Source of the DNA: Spinacia oleracea
Lineage: Eukaryota; Streptophyta; Magnoliopsida; Caryophyllales; Amaranthaceae
Length of the DNA stretch: 64,000 nucleotides
Assembly: GCF_020520425.1 (NCBI RefSeq)
Contig: NC_079487.1
Span: 108,596,141 to 108,660,140 of the forward strand
Reading direction: 5' to 3'
This document shows, in pieces, positions 32,485-47,747 of this stretch. A program made the position numbers and the translations under genes. Each line of letters opens with the position of its first letter. The stretch's first letter is position 1. Below the pieces are notes generated by a model. That model did not search any database and was not told the DNA's origin. It saw only the letters and a program-made list of their open reading frames with translations.

Positions 32485-35400
32485 TGTCTATTGTTATGGC
32501 TAACTCTATAATGAGCAAGACCCTTCCCGGCCTCTCTAAGTTGGAGAATCTTGATGGCAAGAACTACAAGAGATGGTCAAAAAAATTATTGATCTTTTTT
32601 TAGCAACTTGAAATAGATTATGTGCTATATGAGGATGTGATTGAAGCAATTGAAGCAAGCAAGGCGGTAGCACCGGATCCCTCCCTTTTGGCGGAAGATG
32701 TCAAGAAGGCGGTTGAAGCATTGACCAAGAAGGAGAAAGACAACAAACTTGTCAGGGCTCACATTCTCCATCATGTGAATGGGATATTGTTTGACCTCCT
32801 CATCACCAATCGGTCAAGCAAGTCCATTTGGGACACCTTTCAAAAGAAATATGGAGTCGATGATGCCGGTAAGAAAAAGTATGTTGTTGTTAAGTGGATC
32901 AATTTCAAGATGACGGATGACAAGTGCGTCATGGATCAAGTCCATGATTATGAGAACATTGTCACCGACATCTTAGGTGAAGGTATGAAGATGTGTGAAA
33001 CTCTTCAATCCAATGTAATCTTGGAGAAATTTCCACCATCATGGAATGACTACCGCAATTCTTTGAAGCACAAGAAGAAGGACATGAACCTTCAAGAACT
33101 CATTGGTCATATGAGGACCGAAGAGGCTAACCGCCTCAAGGATAAGTTTGAATCTATTTCTTTGAATTCCTCTAAAGCTAACTTGGTTGAATCTAGTGCT
33201 CCTATGGCTAAAAACAGGTTCAAAGGGAAGAAGAAAAATCATTCAACCAAAGAAAACTTTACCAACAACAACAAGATTCAAAAGACCAAATGAACTTGCT
33301 ATGTGTGTGGAAAGATAGGACACAAAGCCTATCAATGTGACCACTGCCACAAGAGCAAATCCAGTGGTGCCTCCCAAGCCAACCTTGTTGAAAAGAATGA
33401 GGTGATAGCCGCGGTGGTGGTTGAAGCCAACTTGGTGGAGAACAAGGTGGAGTGGATCTTGGATACGAGAGCATCAAGACACTTTTGTGATAACAAGGCT
33501 ATCATGACGGGTATTGAGGATGGTACCGATGGAGACTATGTTTATATAAGAAATAGTAGCACCGCCATAGTTCTTGGAAAAGGGAAAGTCCATCTTAAAC
33601 CCACTTTCGGAAAAAATTTATTTTTGAATAATGTCTTGTATGTTCCTTCCCTTACTTGTTCCGGGTGCCCTTCTCAACAAAGTCGGCCTAAAACTTATCT
33701 TTGAGGCGTACAAGATTGTTATCTTTAAGAATGGAGATTTTGTTGGGAAAGGCTAACTTAGTGAAGGCTTGTTTGTGTTGAATATTTTGAAGAATAATGA
33801 AAGTATTTCTTCTTTTGCTTGCATCGTTGAGTCTATGGATGTTTAGCACAATCGATTAGGACATTTAAATGTTTCTTACATAAAAAAGTTAAAAGACATG
33901 AACTTAATTTCTTTTGATAAAATTGACAAAGCCTCTAAATGTCCTATTTGTGTTGAGGCCAAACATACTAAGAAACCATTTAAGAAAATGACAACGAGAA
34001 GTACTAAATTGTTAGAGTGATTCACTCGGATATAGCGAACTTTGAAAATTGCACTACTAGTAGAGGTGGGAAAAATTACTACATAACCTTTGTTGATGAT
34101 TTTTCGAGATTTACTAAAGTTTATCTTTTGAAAACTCAGGATGAGGTTTATCTTTTGAAAACTAAGGATGAGGCCGAAAGTACATTTTTAAAGTATAAAG
34201 CCGAGGTTGAAAATCAACTTTACCTTAAAATTAAAAAAGTTAGAACCGATAGAGGTGGTGAATATGGAAAATGGTCTTTAAAAGAATTTTGTGAAACCAA
34301 TGGAATTATCCATGAGCTAAGTTCTCCCTACACCCCCACAAAAAAATGGTATTGCCGAAAGGAAAAACAAATCTTTAAAAGAGACTATGAATGCCATGCT
34401 TCTAAGTTCCGGATTATCCAACAACATATGGGGGGAGGCGGTTTAATCCCATTGTTATGTACTCAATAGAGTGCCCCATAAGAAGTTGGATAAGACACCC
34501 TATAAGCTTTGGAAGGGTTATATATAAATCTAACATGAGTATTTTAAAAGTGTGAGGGTGCTTAGCCAAGGTTGCTTTTCCAGATTTTAAGAAAACCACC
34601 ATTGGATCTAAAACTTTTGATTGTGTGTTCATTGGTTATGCTCATAATAGTGCCGCATATAGATTCATACTTTTGAGTGATCATTCTATTTGTGAATATA
34701 CGGATGCAGTTTTCTTTGAGAATACTTTCCCTTTGAAATCGTTTTTGTCTTCTCATGTGCATGAATCAAGTGTTGATGTGCCTTTAGATGTTTCTTTGCC
34801 TAGTCCTAGTGTTCCTCCTCCTCCCACTATAGTGGAAGAAGTCCAACCTAGGAAGAGTAAGAGGCTTAGAGTAGAGACTACATTTGGACCGGATTTCTTG
34901 ACCATTTTTCTTGTTGAAGACTTTGATGTGGATTATTTGAGTAAAATTGTTGTTTCTTTGTTTCTCTTAGAATAATAGCCAAAGACTTATAGTGAAGCTA
35001 TGAAATACATAGATGTTAGTTTTTGGAAAGAGTTCATTCAAAGTGAATTAGATTCAATCATGTCTAATCATACTTGGGACTTGCGTGATTTGTCTAAAGG
35101 GTCTAAACCCATAAGTTGTAAATGGATCTTTACTAAGAAGAAGAAAACCGATGGCTCTATTGATAAGTTTAAGGCTGGCTAGACTTGTTATTAGAGGTTT
35201 CACTCAAAAAGAGGGAATTGACTTTTTTTGATACCTACTCACCGTGACTAAGATTGTCACCATTAGAACATTGGTTGCTTTAGCGACAATACATGACTTA
35301 GTGGTTCATCAAATAGATGTTAAAACATCCTTTCTTAATGGTGATCTTGATGATTAAATTTATATGACTCAACCGGAAGGGTTTGTGGTTAAGGGTCAAG

Positions 35401-36532
35401 AGCATAAGGTGTGTAGACATAAAAAGTCTTTCTATGGTTTGAAACAAGCTCCTAAGCAATGGTATGAAAAGTTTGATAGTACCCTTAGAAGTGATGAATT
35501 TGTGACTAATTCTTAGGACTCTTGTGTGTATTCTAAAGTGTTTTATTCCTCTTGTGTTATTATTTGTCTCTATGTTGATGACATGCTTATTGTGGCCACT
35601 AACCTTGAGGTTGCGAATTACACTAAAGATTTTCTGTCTACTAAGTTTGAAATGAAGGACTTAGATGAAGCCGATGTGATCCTTGGTATCCGGTTGACCA
35701 AGTCCAAGGATGGGTTCTCAATGAGTCAAATTCATTATGTAAAGAAAATCTTGAAGAAGTTCAATTGCTATGATTTGGAGCCATCTAAGACTCCTTATGA
35801 TGCAAGTGTAAAGCTTACAAAGAATAAGGGTCCAAGCGTGTCTCAAGAGAAATATGGCAAGGTAATAGGAAGTATGATATTTTTGATGAATTGCACACGT
35901 CCCGACATTGCCTATGCGGTAAGTAGATTAAGTCAATATACTCATAATCCTAGTAGTGATTATTGAAATGCACTTCATCTTTTTCTTAGGTACCTAAGGG
36001 GTACCATGGAGGTATGTTTGCATTTTAATCGCTTTCCTAATATTTTGGAAGGTTATTGTGATACTAATTGGGTGTCCTCTAATGATGAAGTTGTTTCTAC
36101 TAGTGGCTATGTGTTTATGTTGGATGGAGGTGCTATTTCATGGAAGTCCGCAAAACAACCATGTCTAGCTCGCTCCACCATGATATCTGAATTCATTGCT
36201 CTTGAGTTGGAAGGTCAAGAAGCGGATTGGTTAAGAAGTCTCCTAGCCGATATCCCATTGTGAGGGGGGGGGGGGAGAGAACTTTCCCGGTATCCTTGCA
36301 TTGTGACTCTCAAGCGGGGATTGGTGTGGCTAATAATATAAACTATAATGGTAAGAAGAGACACATACGCCTTAGACATAGTTCGGTGAGGCAACTACTC
36401 AAAAATGGAGTGATTGCATTGGACTATGTAAGGTCCGAAAGAAATTTGGCGGATCCTTTGACTAAGGGGTTGGGAAGGAACCAAGCTGATCTTGGCTCGT
36501 CGAAGGGGATGGGGATTAAACCCATGAAGTGA
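32485..36532 (+). pseudogene. Copia 3 gag-pol remnant
   Basis: Gag starts at ATG 32485, has a stop at 32601-32603 and then 223 clean codons to a TGA (33292-33294) directly before the zinc knuckle CYVCGKIGHKAYQC. The protease motif reads DTRAS instead of DTGAS, losing the invariant Gly. Integrase, RT (YVDDM near 35571) and RNase H (ending SSKGMGIKPMK) are recognisable but split among several frames, for example 34017, 34625, 35526, 36006 and 36227. A run of 12 G's (36264-36275) shifts the frame in RNase H. No product can be made. Confidence 0.85.
36264..36275. repeat. Poly-G run (12) in the copia 3 RNase H region
   Basis: Corresponds to CCATTGTGGGGGAAACC in intact copia 2 (51471-51487), so the short G run has expanded and broken the frame. 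Confidence 0.85.
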
Positions 36533-37138
36533 ATAAGATAAGCATCACTAACATTCCATCCCTATGACAATTTGTGTTTGTAATGCTTGTTGTAGGTTGA
36601 ATTCGTTCGAATTCTTAATGGATTTATACTTACATAGTAGGTCCTCTAGCTAAGCATTTGAGAATCCACCGTTGTATTTTATGTGGAGATTGAGTTTGTT
36701 TAAACTCTTAATGAATCCAAAGAGATGTTTTGTGCTATTGAGAATCACAAGGGATTCACCTACGTGGTTGTGAAAACTCGCCATCTTCTATGAAAATTTG
36801 GCGATTTCCTAGATCTTCTATGAGAACTAAGGTAAACGCATGGCTTAAAACGCGTTCACTTTGCGGAGTTTATTAGATCTTTGGGATGATGTATGTATTG
36901 GGGGGGGGGGGGGGGCTTGACTTAAATCTTAGAGTTTCAAGGTTAGTCCACTCTTTGATCAAACGTTTAAGGGTTTCAAGATTAGTCCACCCTTGTACTT
37001 GTAAGTCATTGTTCCACTTCACTAAGCATTTGGTTTCAATTTACTTAAATGTAACACCGAATGTTATGTATTGATCTCCTCTTATACCCAAAATTTTTCT
37101 CTTTCATTTGGTATCTTTTCTCATGTTTAGTTGGGGAT
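36533..37138 (+). other. Copia 3 spacer between pol and 3' LTR
   Basis: Non-coding. It includes a run of 16 G's (36900-36915), followed by a short duplication (GGTTAGTCCAC and GATTAGTCCACC), and ends with a PPT-like TTAGTTGGGGAT (to 37138). Confidence 0.6.
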
Positions 37139-37886
37139 TGTTGGAATTGAAAAATGGAAAAGTGCGCCGAAAACCTACCGGATTTTCCAAAACCGGCAGG
37201 TTTCCAGCGCAAGTGGAAAATCGAAATTAAAAGGCCTTTCTTGAAGTGCACCAAAAATCGACCGATTTCGGAAAACCTGCAGGCTTTGAGAACTGTGGTT
37301 TATGAAGGTTTTTAATTTTGGTTGAACTCGGAACCGACCGATTTTGAGATCATTTCTTTGTTTTGTCCGATTTTTTATTTTCTCTTTAGATTCCTCTTTT
37401 TTGATAGCCTTTTAAGTATGATTTATGGACAATTATCATTCTGATTATGGTGATTAAGTTGGTCCATTATTTCTCTTGATTATGGAGGTTATAAACCCTT
37501 CATTATCATGGGTTTAATGGGTTGTTCAATGTCATTGGATTCCTTTGAGTCCTTTGATTTCTTTGGGATGTTTTGTATTCTCCTCTAATCCTATAAATAC
37601 ATGCTTCATTTATTGAGTTGTTTACAGAAAAATTATTCCCTTATCATCTCATTTTCTTCCTCTCTTTTGGGCATAAGTTCTACTAAATCTATCTCACACC
37701 CAAGAGTGTCATTGTGTGTTGAGAGTTGTGTAAACCTTAGGAACGAATCGGTGAATACAATTGTGGACCCCGGTTGCACCGAATCTCGTTTTCAAGGCAG
37801 TGGTTTGGTTACCAAGGTACAACAAGTTCCGTGAATCTTACTTTCTTGTTCTTTATTTTAGCCTTAAAAACACTTAAAATACAACA
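37139..37886 (+). repeat. Copia 3 3' LTR (748 bp)
   Basis: Starts TGTTGGAATTG after the polypurine tract and ends TACAACA. A TATA box lies at 37592-37599. It differs from the 5' LTR by many substitutions and small indels, in line with great age. Confidence 0.85.
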
Positions 37887-38124
37887 CCTCAAACTTCTAA
37901 GATCGAGTACATGTAAACATACAATCTTACCAAGTGAGTCAAGCTCACTTGATAAATGATAAATAAAATACAGTAAAAGATAACAAAGTCTTAGAGTGTG
38001 GGTCTACATATACTTTGTACGTTGTATGAGTAATATTTTGTATTTTTATCCTATAAATGTCTGCAATTAATGTCCTTTTAGTTTAAGGCATTATATGTGG
38101 GCGGGCACGGGGCATGTCAACAAA
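37887..38124. other. Short spacer, nothing recognised
   Basis: Non-coding DNA between the copia 3 LTR and the first Helitron 5' head. Confidence 0.4.
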
Positions 38125-41100
38125 TCTATATATTATACTAAAAGAGAGGAAATCAATGTGGTGATGACAAATGTCACTCATTGATTGGCCTCTCTTTTAA
38201 ATATAAAAAAACAAAAAAATTATTTGTTAACTTTCACCTTAAAAAGTATTTGATTCTATTTTCCTAAAAAAAATGTCATTCAATACATGGGGAATATTTT
38301 GAAAAATCTTTTCTATATTTTGTTAACAAATATAACCAAAATGATTATCTTTTTATAAAAAAATTAGTCCATTATACGGAGTACATAGTAGGATAAAAGT
38401 TTGTAGTAATCTACCAATTTGTGGTTACATAATATATTATAATACAAATAAATTAGAAAATCAATACAATATGAATAAGAGTGTATAAAAAAAGTTATTG
38501 TAGTACTCTATAATATTTTAACAACTAAATTCGCTAATAATAGACGCCAATGATTGTACTATTTTATATTTTAGATGTATTATATTTAGCAACTAAATTC
38601 TATAATTAACACCATCATTGATATGATAGTAATATTTCAGTACTTTAAAAAAAGTTTGTAACTTCCGTAAACATGAGCAAAACTTGCGTAATCTAATCTA
38701 TCTACTACGTAATTCCTCAATTTTTTAGATGCAACTCTTTAGTTTTTACATTAGCTTTTATATTCACACGTCGCTCTACTCTTTTCTATTTTTTTTATGA
38801 TTATTAATATTGTATGATGAACATAGTTATGTATTCCGTAATATTTTGTTGACTTTGTCTAAATATTTACATAATACTACATTTTTATCTATTAATCTAT
38901 ATGCTATACTTTCCCTCAAAAAAGATCTATATACTATACTTAAAGAGAGAAAATCAATGTGGAATTGACAAATGAATCTCTTTAATTTGTCTCTCTTATA
39001 GATATACAAAAATACTAAAAGAAAAAAGTATTTGATTCTATAATTATTTTCTTAACTTGCACCTCATAAAAATATTTGATACTATTTTTTCTCAAAAAAA
39101 AAAAAAATGATTCTACACATGGGAATTATTTTGTAAATTATATTTTCTATAATTTGGTAACAAATATGATCAATATAAGATTATCTTTTTATAAAAAATT
39201 AACTCATTTTACGTAATACATAGTAGGATTCTTATAAAAATTTAAAAGTAGTTTACTGATATTGGATAATTAGAATACAAATAAATTTGACAATCAATCA
39301 AGTATATGTAATTAAGAGTGTAGTGATGACAAATGTCACTCATTGATTGGCCTCTCTTTCAAATATAAAAAAACAAAAAAATTATTTGTTAACTTTCACC
39401 TTAAAAAGTATTTGATTCTATTTTCCTAAAAAAAAAATGTCATTCAATACATGGGGAATATTTTGAAAAATCTTTTCTATATTTTGTTAACAAATATAAC
39501 CAAAATGATTATCTTTTTATAAAAAAATTAGTCCATTATACGGAGTACATAGTAGGATAAAAGTTTGTAGTAATCTACCAATTTGTGGTTACATAATATA
39601 TTATAATACAAATAAATTAGAAAATCAATACAATATGAATAAGAGTGTATAAAAAAAGTTATTGTAGTACTCTATAATATTTTAACAACTAAATTCGCTA
39701 ATAATAGACGCCAATGATTGTACTATTTTATATTTTAGATGTATTATATTTAGCAACTAAATTCTATAATTAACACCGTCATTGATATGATAGTAATATT
39801 TTACTACTTTAAAAAAGTTTGTAACTTCCGTAAACATGAGCAAAACTTGCGTAATCTAATCTATCTACTACGTAATTCCTCAATTTTTTAGATGCAACTC
39901 TTTAGTTTTTACATTAGCTTTTATATTCACACGTCGCTCTACTCTTTTCTATTTTTTTTATGATTATTAATATTGTATGATGAACATAGTTATGTATTCC
40001 GTAATATTTTGTTGACTTTGTCTAAATATTTACATAATACTACAATTTTATCTATTAATCTATATGCTATACTTTCCCTCAAAAAAAGATCTATATACTA
40101 TACTTAAAGAGAGAAAATCAATGTGGAATTGACAAATGCATCTCTTTAATTTGTCTCTCTTATAGATATACAAAAATACTAAAAAAAAAAGTATTTGATT
40201 CTATAATTATTTTCTTAACTTGCACCTCATAAAAATATTTGATACTATTTTTTCTCAAAAAAAAAAAATTTGATTCTACACATGGGAATTATTTTGTAAA
40301 TTATATTTTCTATAATTTGGTAACAAATATGATCAATATAAGATTATCTTTTTATAAAAAACTAACTCATTTTACGGAATACATAGTAGGATTCTTATAA
40401 AAATTCAAAAGTAGTTTACTGATATTGGATAATTAGAATACAAATAAATTTGAAAATCAATCAAGTATATGTAATTAAGAGTGTATAATTTTTTTTACTA
40501 TAGTAATCTATAATATTTTAACAACTAAATTCGATAATTATAACCGCCATTGGTTCTAAGATTTTATACGTAGTATATGTCGCAACTACATTTGATATTA
40601 TCACTGCCATTGATAGTAATATTTTACTATTTTTAAAAAACAAAATATGTAACTTCCTTAAACATATATTGCGTAATCTAATGTATCTACTACTATACTA
40701 CTCTACTACTTAATTCCTTCAATTTTTAGATGCAACTCTTTGATTTTTGTACTATCTATTATATTCACACATCGCTCTACTTTTTCTGTTTTTTTGGTGA
40801 TTATTAATACTATATGATGAACATAGTCATGTACGGAGTACCCCGTAACATTTTTTTGGATTAGTATAAATACTTGCACAATGTTGTAATTCTTTAAAAA
40901 TAATTTTTACTTATTTGATAGTTTAAGATATTAACAGTTGTTACTTATTAACAACCGTGAAAATAAAATTGGTTAATCCAAAAACATGGAAGAATTAGTA
41001 AACAAGAAAATCAATGTGCAACTAACACATGATCCTCTCTACTTAAAAAATCTCCACCAAATATTTTAGGCTAAACAATTGAATTATATTTTGGACAATT

Positions 41101-42894
41101 TTTAACACCATTTGTATACGTAGTACAATACTAAAATAGAGGCAAATCGACGTGGAGCTGACAAAATAATGTTCTCTGGTGTGCCTCTCTTATAATATAA
41201 ATAACTATCCTATGATAAAATAATTAATATACTTCGTACTTATTTTACCTATAACGTACCTTCTAATTACTTATGGTAATAATCGATTATACTACGAAAT
41301 ACTTATTTACTTATGACCCATAAATTTGTGGATATGTTTAAGTATTAGATGATTACTCATATGCTTAAGAATGAGTCATAATAATCGATTATACTACTAA
41401 GCACTTATTTACTACCTACAAATGTTTATACTCTGTACTATAGTCTGTGTAGATGACAAACTATATATGTATCTATATCTATATATTCCGTACTATACCA
41501 AAAGTAAGTCAAATCGATGTGGAGATGACAAATGTCGCTATATGATTTGTCTCTCTATCTTATAACATAAATAATGACGTACTAATTGTAAACTACTAGA
41601 TTCAATATCAATTTTTGTTTAGAAATTATGTTATACTGGATGCAGATATGTATAACGTAAGTTTACCTTCGTTCATTTATTATTTATAATCCAATGAATC
41701 TTTGCATGCTTTTCTGATAATTGATATAGAAAATCTTATAATAGTTGAACATGTACTATCAATTATATTATTATAATACTATCATCTTTCTAAGAATTAG
41801 TGTCATATAATGAATACGGATATGAATAATAAACTTTAACTCTTGATTTTTATATTTTACAATGTTGTCTCAAACATTTTATATGTCAGATTTTAATTAA
41901 CAAAATGAGACCCGTAGCCATATGATTTTTATGACCGGCCCTAGCCTGTACTTAATCTTAAATATCAAAACCAAATTTTGCTACATTCTTATTATCGTAA
42001 TATTTTTTCCATATATTAAAGTTAATTGAAAAAAAAAGTGGATTATTTATCGAATATAGTGATGTCATATTGTCAATAGGGCAAGTTTTTGGGAGACCCC
42101 ATTCATCCGCCCCCAAGTGGATTATTTGTCGAAAATAGTGACGGGGACGCGGATAAATTTTAGATTGGACATGCACGCTTTGATAATCCTTCATCTAATT
42201 GATTATTAATATATAAAAAAAAGTTACTACTAACTTACATATTATAATGTTTTATTTATTACTCAATTACTCTAATCAGATAAACGGATTGTCAAAAACT
42301 CTAAAATAAGTTTTAAAATTCAAAACTATTTTACCAAAAAAAAAACTGAGTCTATGGGTGGGTAATTTTAGGATGCATGGGTACTGGATACACCAGAGGG
42401 GGAGTCATGAAGCAGGGAGACATTTTACTTTGTACCTCTCGAGTGGTGGGTATCGTTCCTATCGTGGATTGAGGGGATAGAGATGAGAATTGTAGGCGGG
42501 TATGAGTGTGCAGGCCTCGCCTCGCCTCAAAGTCATCTCTAACTAAATACATTAAATGGTGTAATTAGGTGTTAAGTGGTCGGGTAATTAAGTTAATGGG
42601 GCGACTTTGCAAGTATGAACTTGGTATTACTGTCGAAGTGAATGGTGGATGAGATCATTAAGTTTATTCTTGACACAACAGGTGAATGCGAAAGAAAATA
42701 AAAATTTTTATGTACCCTTATTTGTTTTAACTATTTTATAAGTATGACACCGAATGGGAAATTTCAAATTTATCCATCATTAATTATAATTTGGAGGATA
42801 GCTATAAGCTCTATTTTGATGATAATTGTCTACCATATTTCATACAAATTTATGTTTAGATTATAAATCGTGCATCGCACGGGTGTTATACTAG
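38125..42894 (+). mobile_element. Helitron cluster with several 5' heads and one 3' end
   Basis: The outermost 5' end reads TCTATATATTATACTAAAAG (preceded by A) and the only clear 3' end is CGTGCATCGCACGGG hairpin, then TTATACTAG (CTAG 42891-42894) and T. Between them, head-like sequences (TATACTA(A)AAGAGAG...AAATCAATGTGG..GACAAATG) recur near 38925, 40089, 41128 and 41487. No Rep/helicase protein is seen. The interior is AT-rich and non-coding, with a GC-richer patch at 42350-42540 of unknown origin. Confidence 0.65.
38161..40484. repeat. 1162-bp tandem duplication inside the Helitron cluster
   Basis: GTGATGACAAATGTCACTCA occurs at 38161 and 39323, and the following 1.16 kb matches line by line with few changes (for example AATTCGCTAATAATAGACGC at 38527 and 39690, TTCCGTAATATTTTGTTGAC at 38833 and 39995). 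Each copy includes an internal Helitron-head-like sequence. Confidence 0.9.
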
Positions 42895-43189
42895 TTACAA
42901 AGTATTTTAAAGGAAAAGGAAATGGAACCAATTAAGGAGAGAACCAATTAATATACGTCGTTTATTAATCATCAGCTAAGTTTTAGGATTATACTTCGTA
43001 TAAACGCCAATTAAAGTCACGAAATTTATAACGCAACTTCAACTAAACATTGTGAAGAAAATATAAGATGAAAGCTTCAAACACGTGAAGGTTCCTTTGA
43101 ACCAAACTACTTCGTATAACATTATAATAACGAAAATACTCGGTATATAATTGTGTGCTCGTATATTAATTACAGCTACACGGACCTAA
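42895..43189. other. 3' flank of peroxidase 2
   Basis: Non-coding; expected to include the 3' untranslated region of peroxidase 2 on the minus strand. Confidence 0.4.
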
Positions 43190-45577
<2,388 letters not shown>

Positions 45578-45654
45578 AGTTTAGAAAGGAAGTTTGTTAA
45601 CAAATTGAACTAGGTAGGACGTGTGCTTGGAGAAAGATAGAGGGAATTGCATGA

Positions 45655-45662
45655 TATTTATA
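45655..45662 (-). promoter_or_regulatory. TATA box of peroxidase 2
   Basis: TATAAATA on the minus strand, 78 bases upstream of the ATG (45577). Confidence 0.6.
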
Positions 45663-46070
45663 AAGTGCATTAGTGGTTGTAGTGATAAGGGGCTTATCAT
45701 GGTTATACACTTACGTAGTGAATATATTATACGGAGCCCTACCAATAATTAATATAGTCCAATATTATATGCCGCTAGTCGCATGTGATTGAATGTTTGA
45801 TTTTTATTTTTGTTATATTCTTAAGTGGTAGGCTATTTTGTTATTGTCTCCAAATAAATAAAGAATAGTCAAACTTTTAAATAGATCCACAAAAGCAAAT
45901 GTTATACGTAGGATGTAACTATGTGGAACTACAAGGGAATATTTAGTATGGGGAATGGGAAGAGGGATAAGATTCCTTAGAGTGGAATGAGGATAGATAT
46001 TATTGGTGTTCTCCTTCCCATATTTGTGCTCCTTCTGTTTTTTATACTACGTTTGAGTTATAAATATTAT
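45663..46070. other. Upstream region of peroxidase 2
   Basis: Promoter-side DNA; no second gene seen. Confidence 0.4.
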
Positions 46071-46262
46071 AAGCAGTCGTATTTTAATATGAGTTACAAT
46101 TCGAATAAACCATTATTTAAGTCTCTAAATTTTGACAAAAGGTTCAATTTAGTCCCTTAAAATGGTAAGCAGTCGTATTTTAATATGAGTTACAATTCGA
46201 ATAAACCATTATTTAAGTCTCTAAACTTTGACAAAAGGTTCAATTTAGTCCCTTAAAATGGG
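46071..46262. repeat. 96-bp tandem duplication
   Basis: AAGCAGTCGTATTTTAATAT starts at 46071 and again at 46167; the two 96-base copies differ at one or two positions (AAATTTTGAC / AAACTTTGAC). The right part (TTTGACAAAAGGTTCAATTT, GTCCCTTAAAATGG) belongs to a dispersed repeat also found inverted at about 55505-55665. Confidence 0.9.
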
Positions 46263-46833
46263 TGAAAAATAATAATATTGCTAATAGTGTTAGATTTTTC
46301 ATTAAATTCATTAAAATAGTAATAAACTGCTTTAAAAAAAAAACTAATTTATACGTGTAAAGTAACTCAAGTGGGTTGAAACCATTGATTTTTGGCGTTT
46401 CAACTTAATTAGCTTTTAAGGATTATTGCTTATCTTATTTATCAACATGATTTACTTTTTACTTAGTCTAAAATAATTATTTTATTTTACAAAATAATTA
46501 TGAGTTTCTTCCCTCTTCTCTGGTGAATTATTTTTGTTAGAATAATGTCTTGAATCGGTCAAGCCCCTTACTGCAACGCCCCACCACGGGTCATAACCTA
46601 GTCGTATTCTGTAATATGTACTCTTCAAGATCAATAAAACTTTCCTCCCCTCTGCATGTGGACGTAACTAACACATTGTTAGTGAACCACGTTAAATTTT
46701 CTGCATTCTTTATTACGTTCTTTATTCTTTCTTTGCATCCGTTATAACAATTTTATTTTACAAAAGTTATTTTACAAAAATTATTTACATTATATTATCA
46801 ATGTTTTCTACTGCGGAAAATGGAAAGAATGAG
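46263..46833. other. Spacer, no gene seen
   Basis: The dispersed repeat continues to about 46325. A 65-codon frame at 46550-46747 has no recognisable domain and is not called. Confidence 0.4.
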
Positions 46834-47036
46834 AGTCTAAGACTCCATTGTCCACCGTTGGATCTACATCCCACTCAGTAGCGTTGGAGCTACCCGCTAC
46901 TGTTGGGCGCTACCCGCTACCTCAATCGACAACAGGTACCCGCTACTCAACCGCTAAAGTTGCCCGCTACCGCTAGTTTTACCGAACAGGGCCTAAAAGT
47001 CTAAGACTCCACCGTCCACCATTGGATCTACATCCC
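46834..47036. repeat. 39-bp direct repeats around a foldback-MITE end fragment
   Basis: AGTCTAAGACTCC(A)..GTCCACC.TTGGATCTACATCCC occurs at 46834-46872 and 46998-47036. Between them (46878-46996) lies CTACCCGCTAC-rich sequence ending TTTTACCGAACAGGGCC, the right end of the foldback family seen at 53999-54230. Confidence 0.75.
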
Positions 47037-47061
47037 GCACATTCAACTTGTTTCTTCAATC

Positions 47062-47747
47062 TGTTGGAAGTATAGGTAGTGATGCTTCAAAATTAAGAAT
47101 GAAAATTGTGCTTGTCCCACATTGACAAAAAATAAGAGTTTTACCCACTTTATATATCCTCACTCCACTAATAGGTTTGTTAGAAGACTTGAGAGGAGGC
47201 TCTAGGCCACTGCACACGCGCGCGCGGGCCGGGCCGGGCCGGGCTCGGGCGAGGGCGAGTGGCGCGGCGCGTTCGCGGGTGGGGGTGGGGCCCTTTTTGC
47301 CACCAATCAATCCCGTGTAACGGCTAGTTGTTGTATTTTGGTAACCGAATATTTTCCATAACGGTTACAGATTTTATTCCGGAAATTGAGTCGTTGATTG
47401 ATTCTAATTGATTACCGAATTTATTTCCTTCCCGAAATAATTCTTCAGCCTTCCGTTATTTATTTTGGCTTCCTCCTTCACAAAGAAAACACAGAAAAAT
47501 TGCTCTCCGAAAATTTTCCTCTCAAACACACACTCTCTGATTCATTTTTTGGGCAACGTTCAATTTCGTTTTCAATCTATCTTTTTGTACTACACCAACG
47601 AGATAGATGTCGTGTAACCCTGGAGGTTGATTGTCAAGAGGCCGTGTGTATGTAACGGGGCAAATTCAACTTTAGGGCAGTGTTCATACACGCCACGACT
47701 TGGTTAAAGATAAGTTTATTCGTTTATTACTAGTCATTGTTCCTACA
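47062..47747 (+). repeat. Copia 2 5' LTR (686 bp)
   Basis: TGTTGGAAGTATAGG to GTTCCTACA. TATA-like TATATAT at 47151-47157. A GC-rich CGCGCGCGGGCCGGGCC block (47217-47280) lies downstream of it. AAATTCAACTTTAG (47660-47673) is complementary to the sequence just outside the LTR. Confidence 0.92.

Larger units (their letters stand above)
31277..37886 (+). mobile_element. Decayed Ty1/copia retrotransposon 3
   Basis: A truncated 5' LTR (31277-32465, broken by a LINE piece), a gag-pol region full of stops and frameshifts (32485-36532) and a complete 3' LTR (37139-37886). It belongs to a lineage related to the better kept copia 2 at 47062, as gag, integrase, RT and RNase H blocks correspond throughout. 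Each LTR has a TATAAATA (32167, 37592). It is clearly old and inactive. Confidence 0.85.

Noticed and set aside
41958-42194. Minus-strand frame with IIHLGADEWGLPKTCPID
   Set aside because: It looks like a protein fragment, but I could not place it, it has no start context, and part of its sequence recurs as a short duplication at 42031 and 42113.
47056-47310. 84-codon minus-strand frame rich in Arg, Ala and Pro, repeated at 52276-52533
   Set aside because: It lies in both copia 2 LTRs, on the strand opposite to the element, across a GC-rich simple block.
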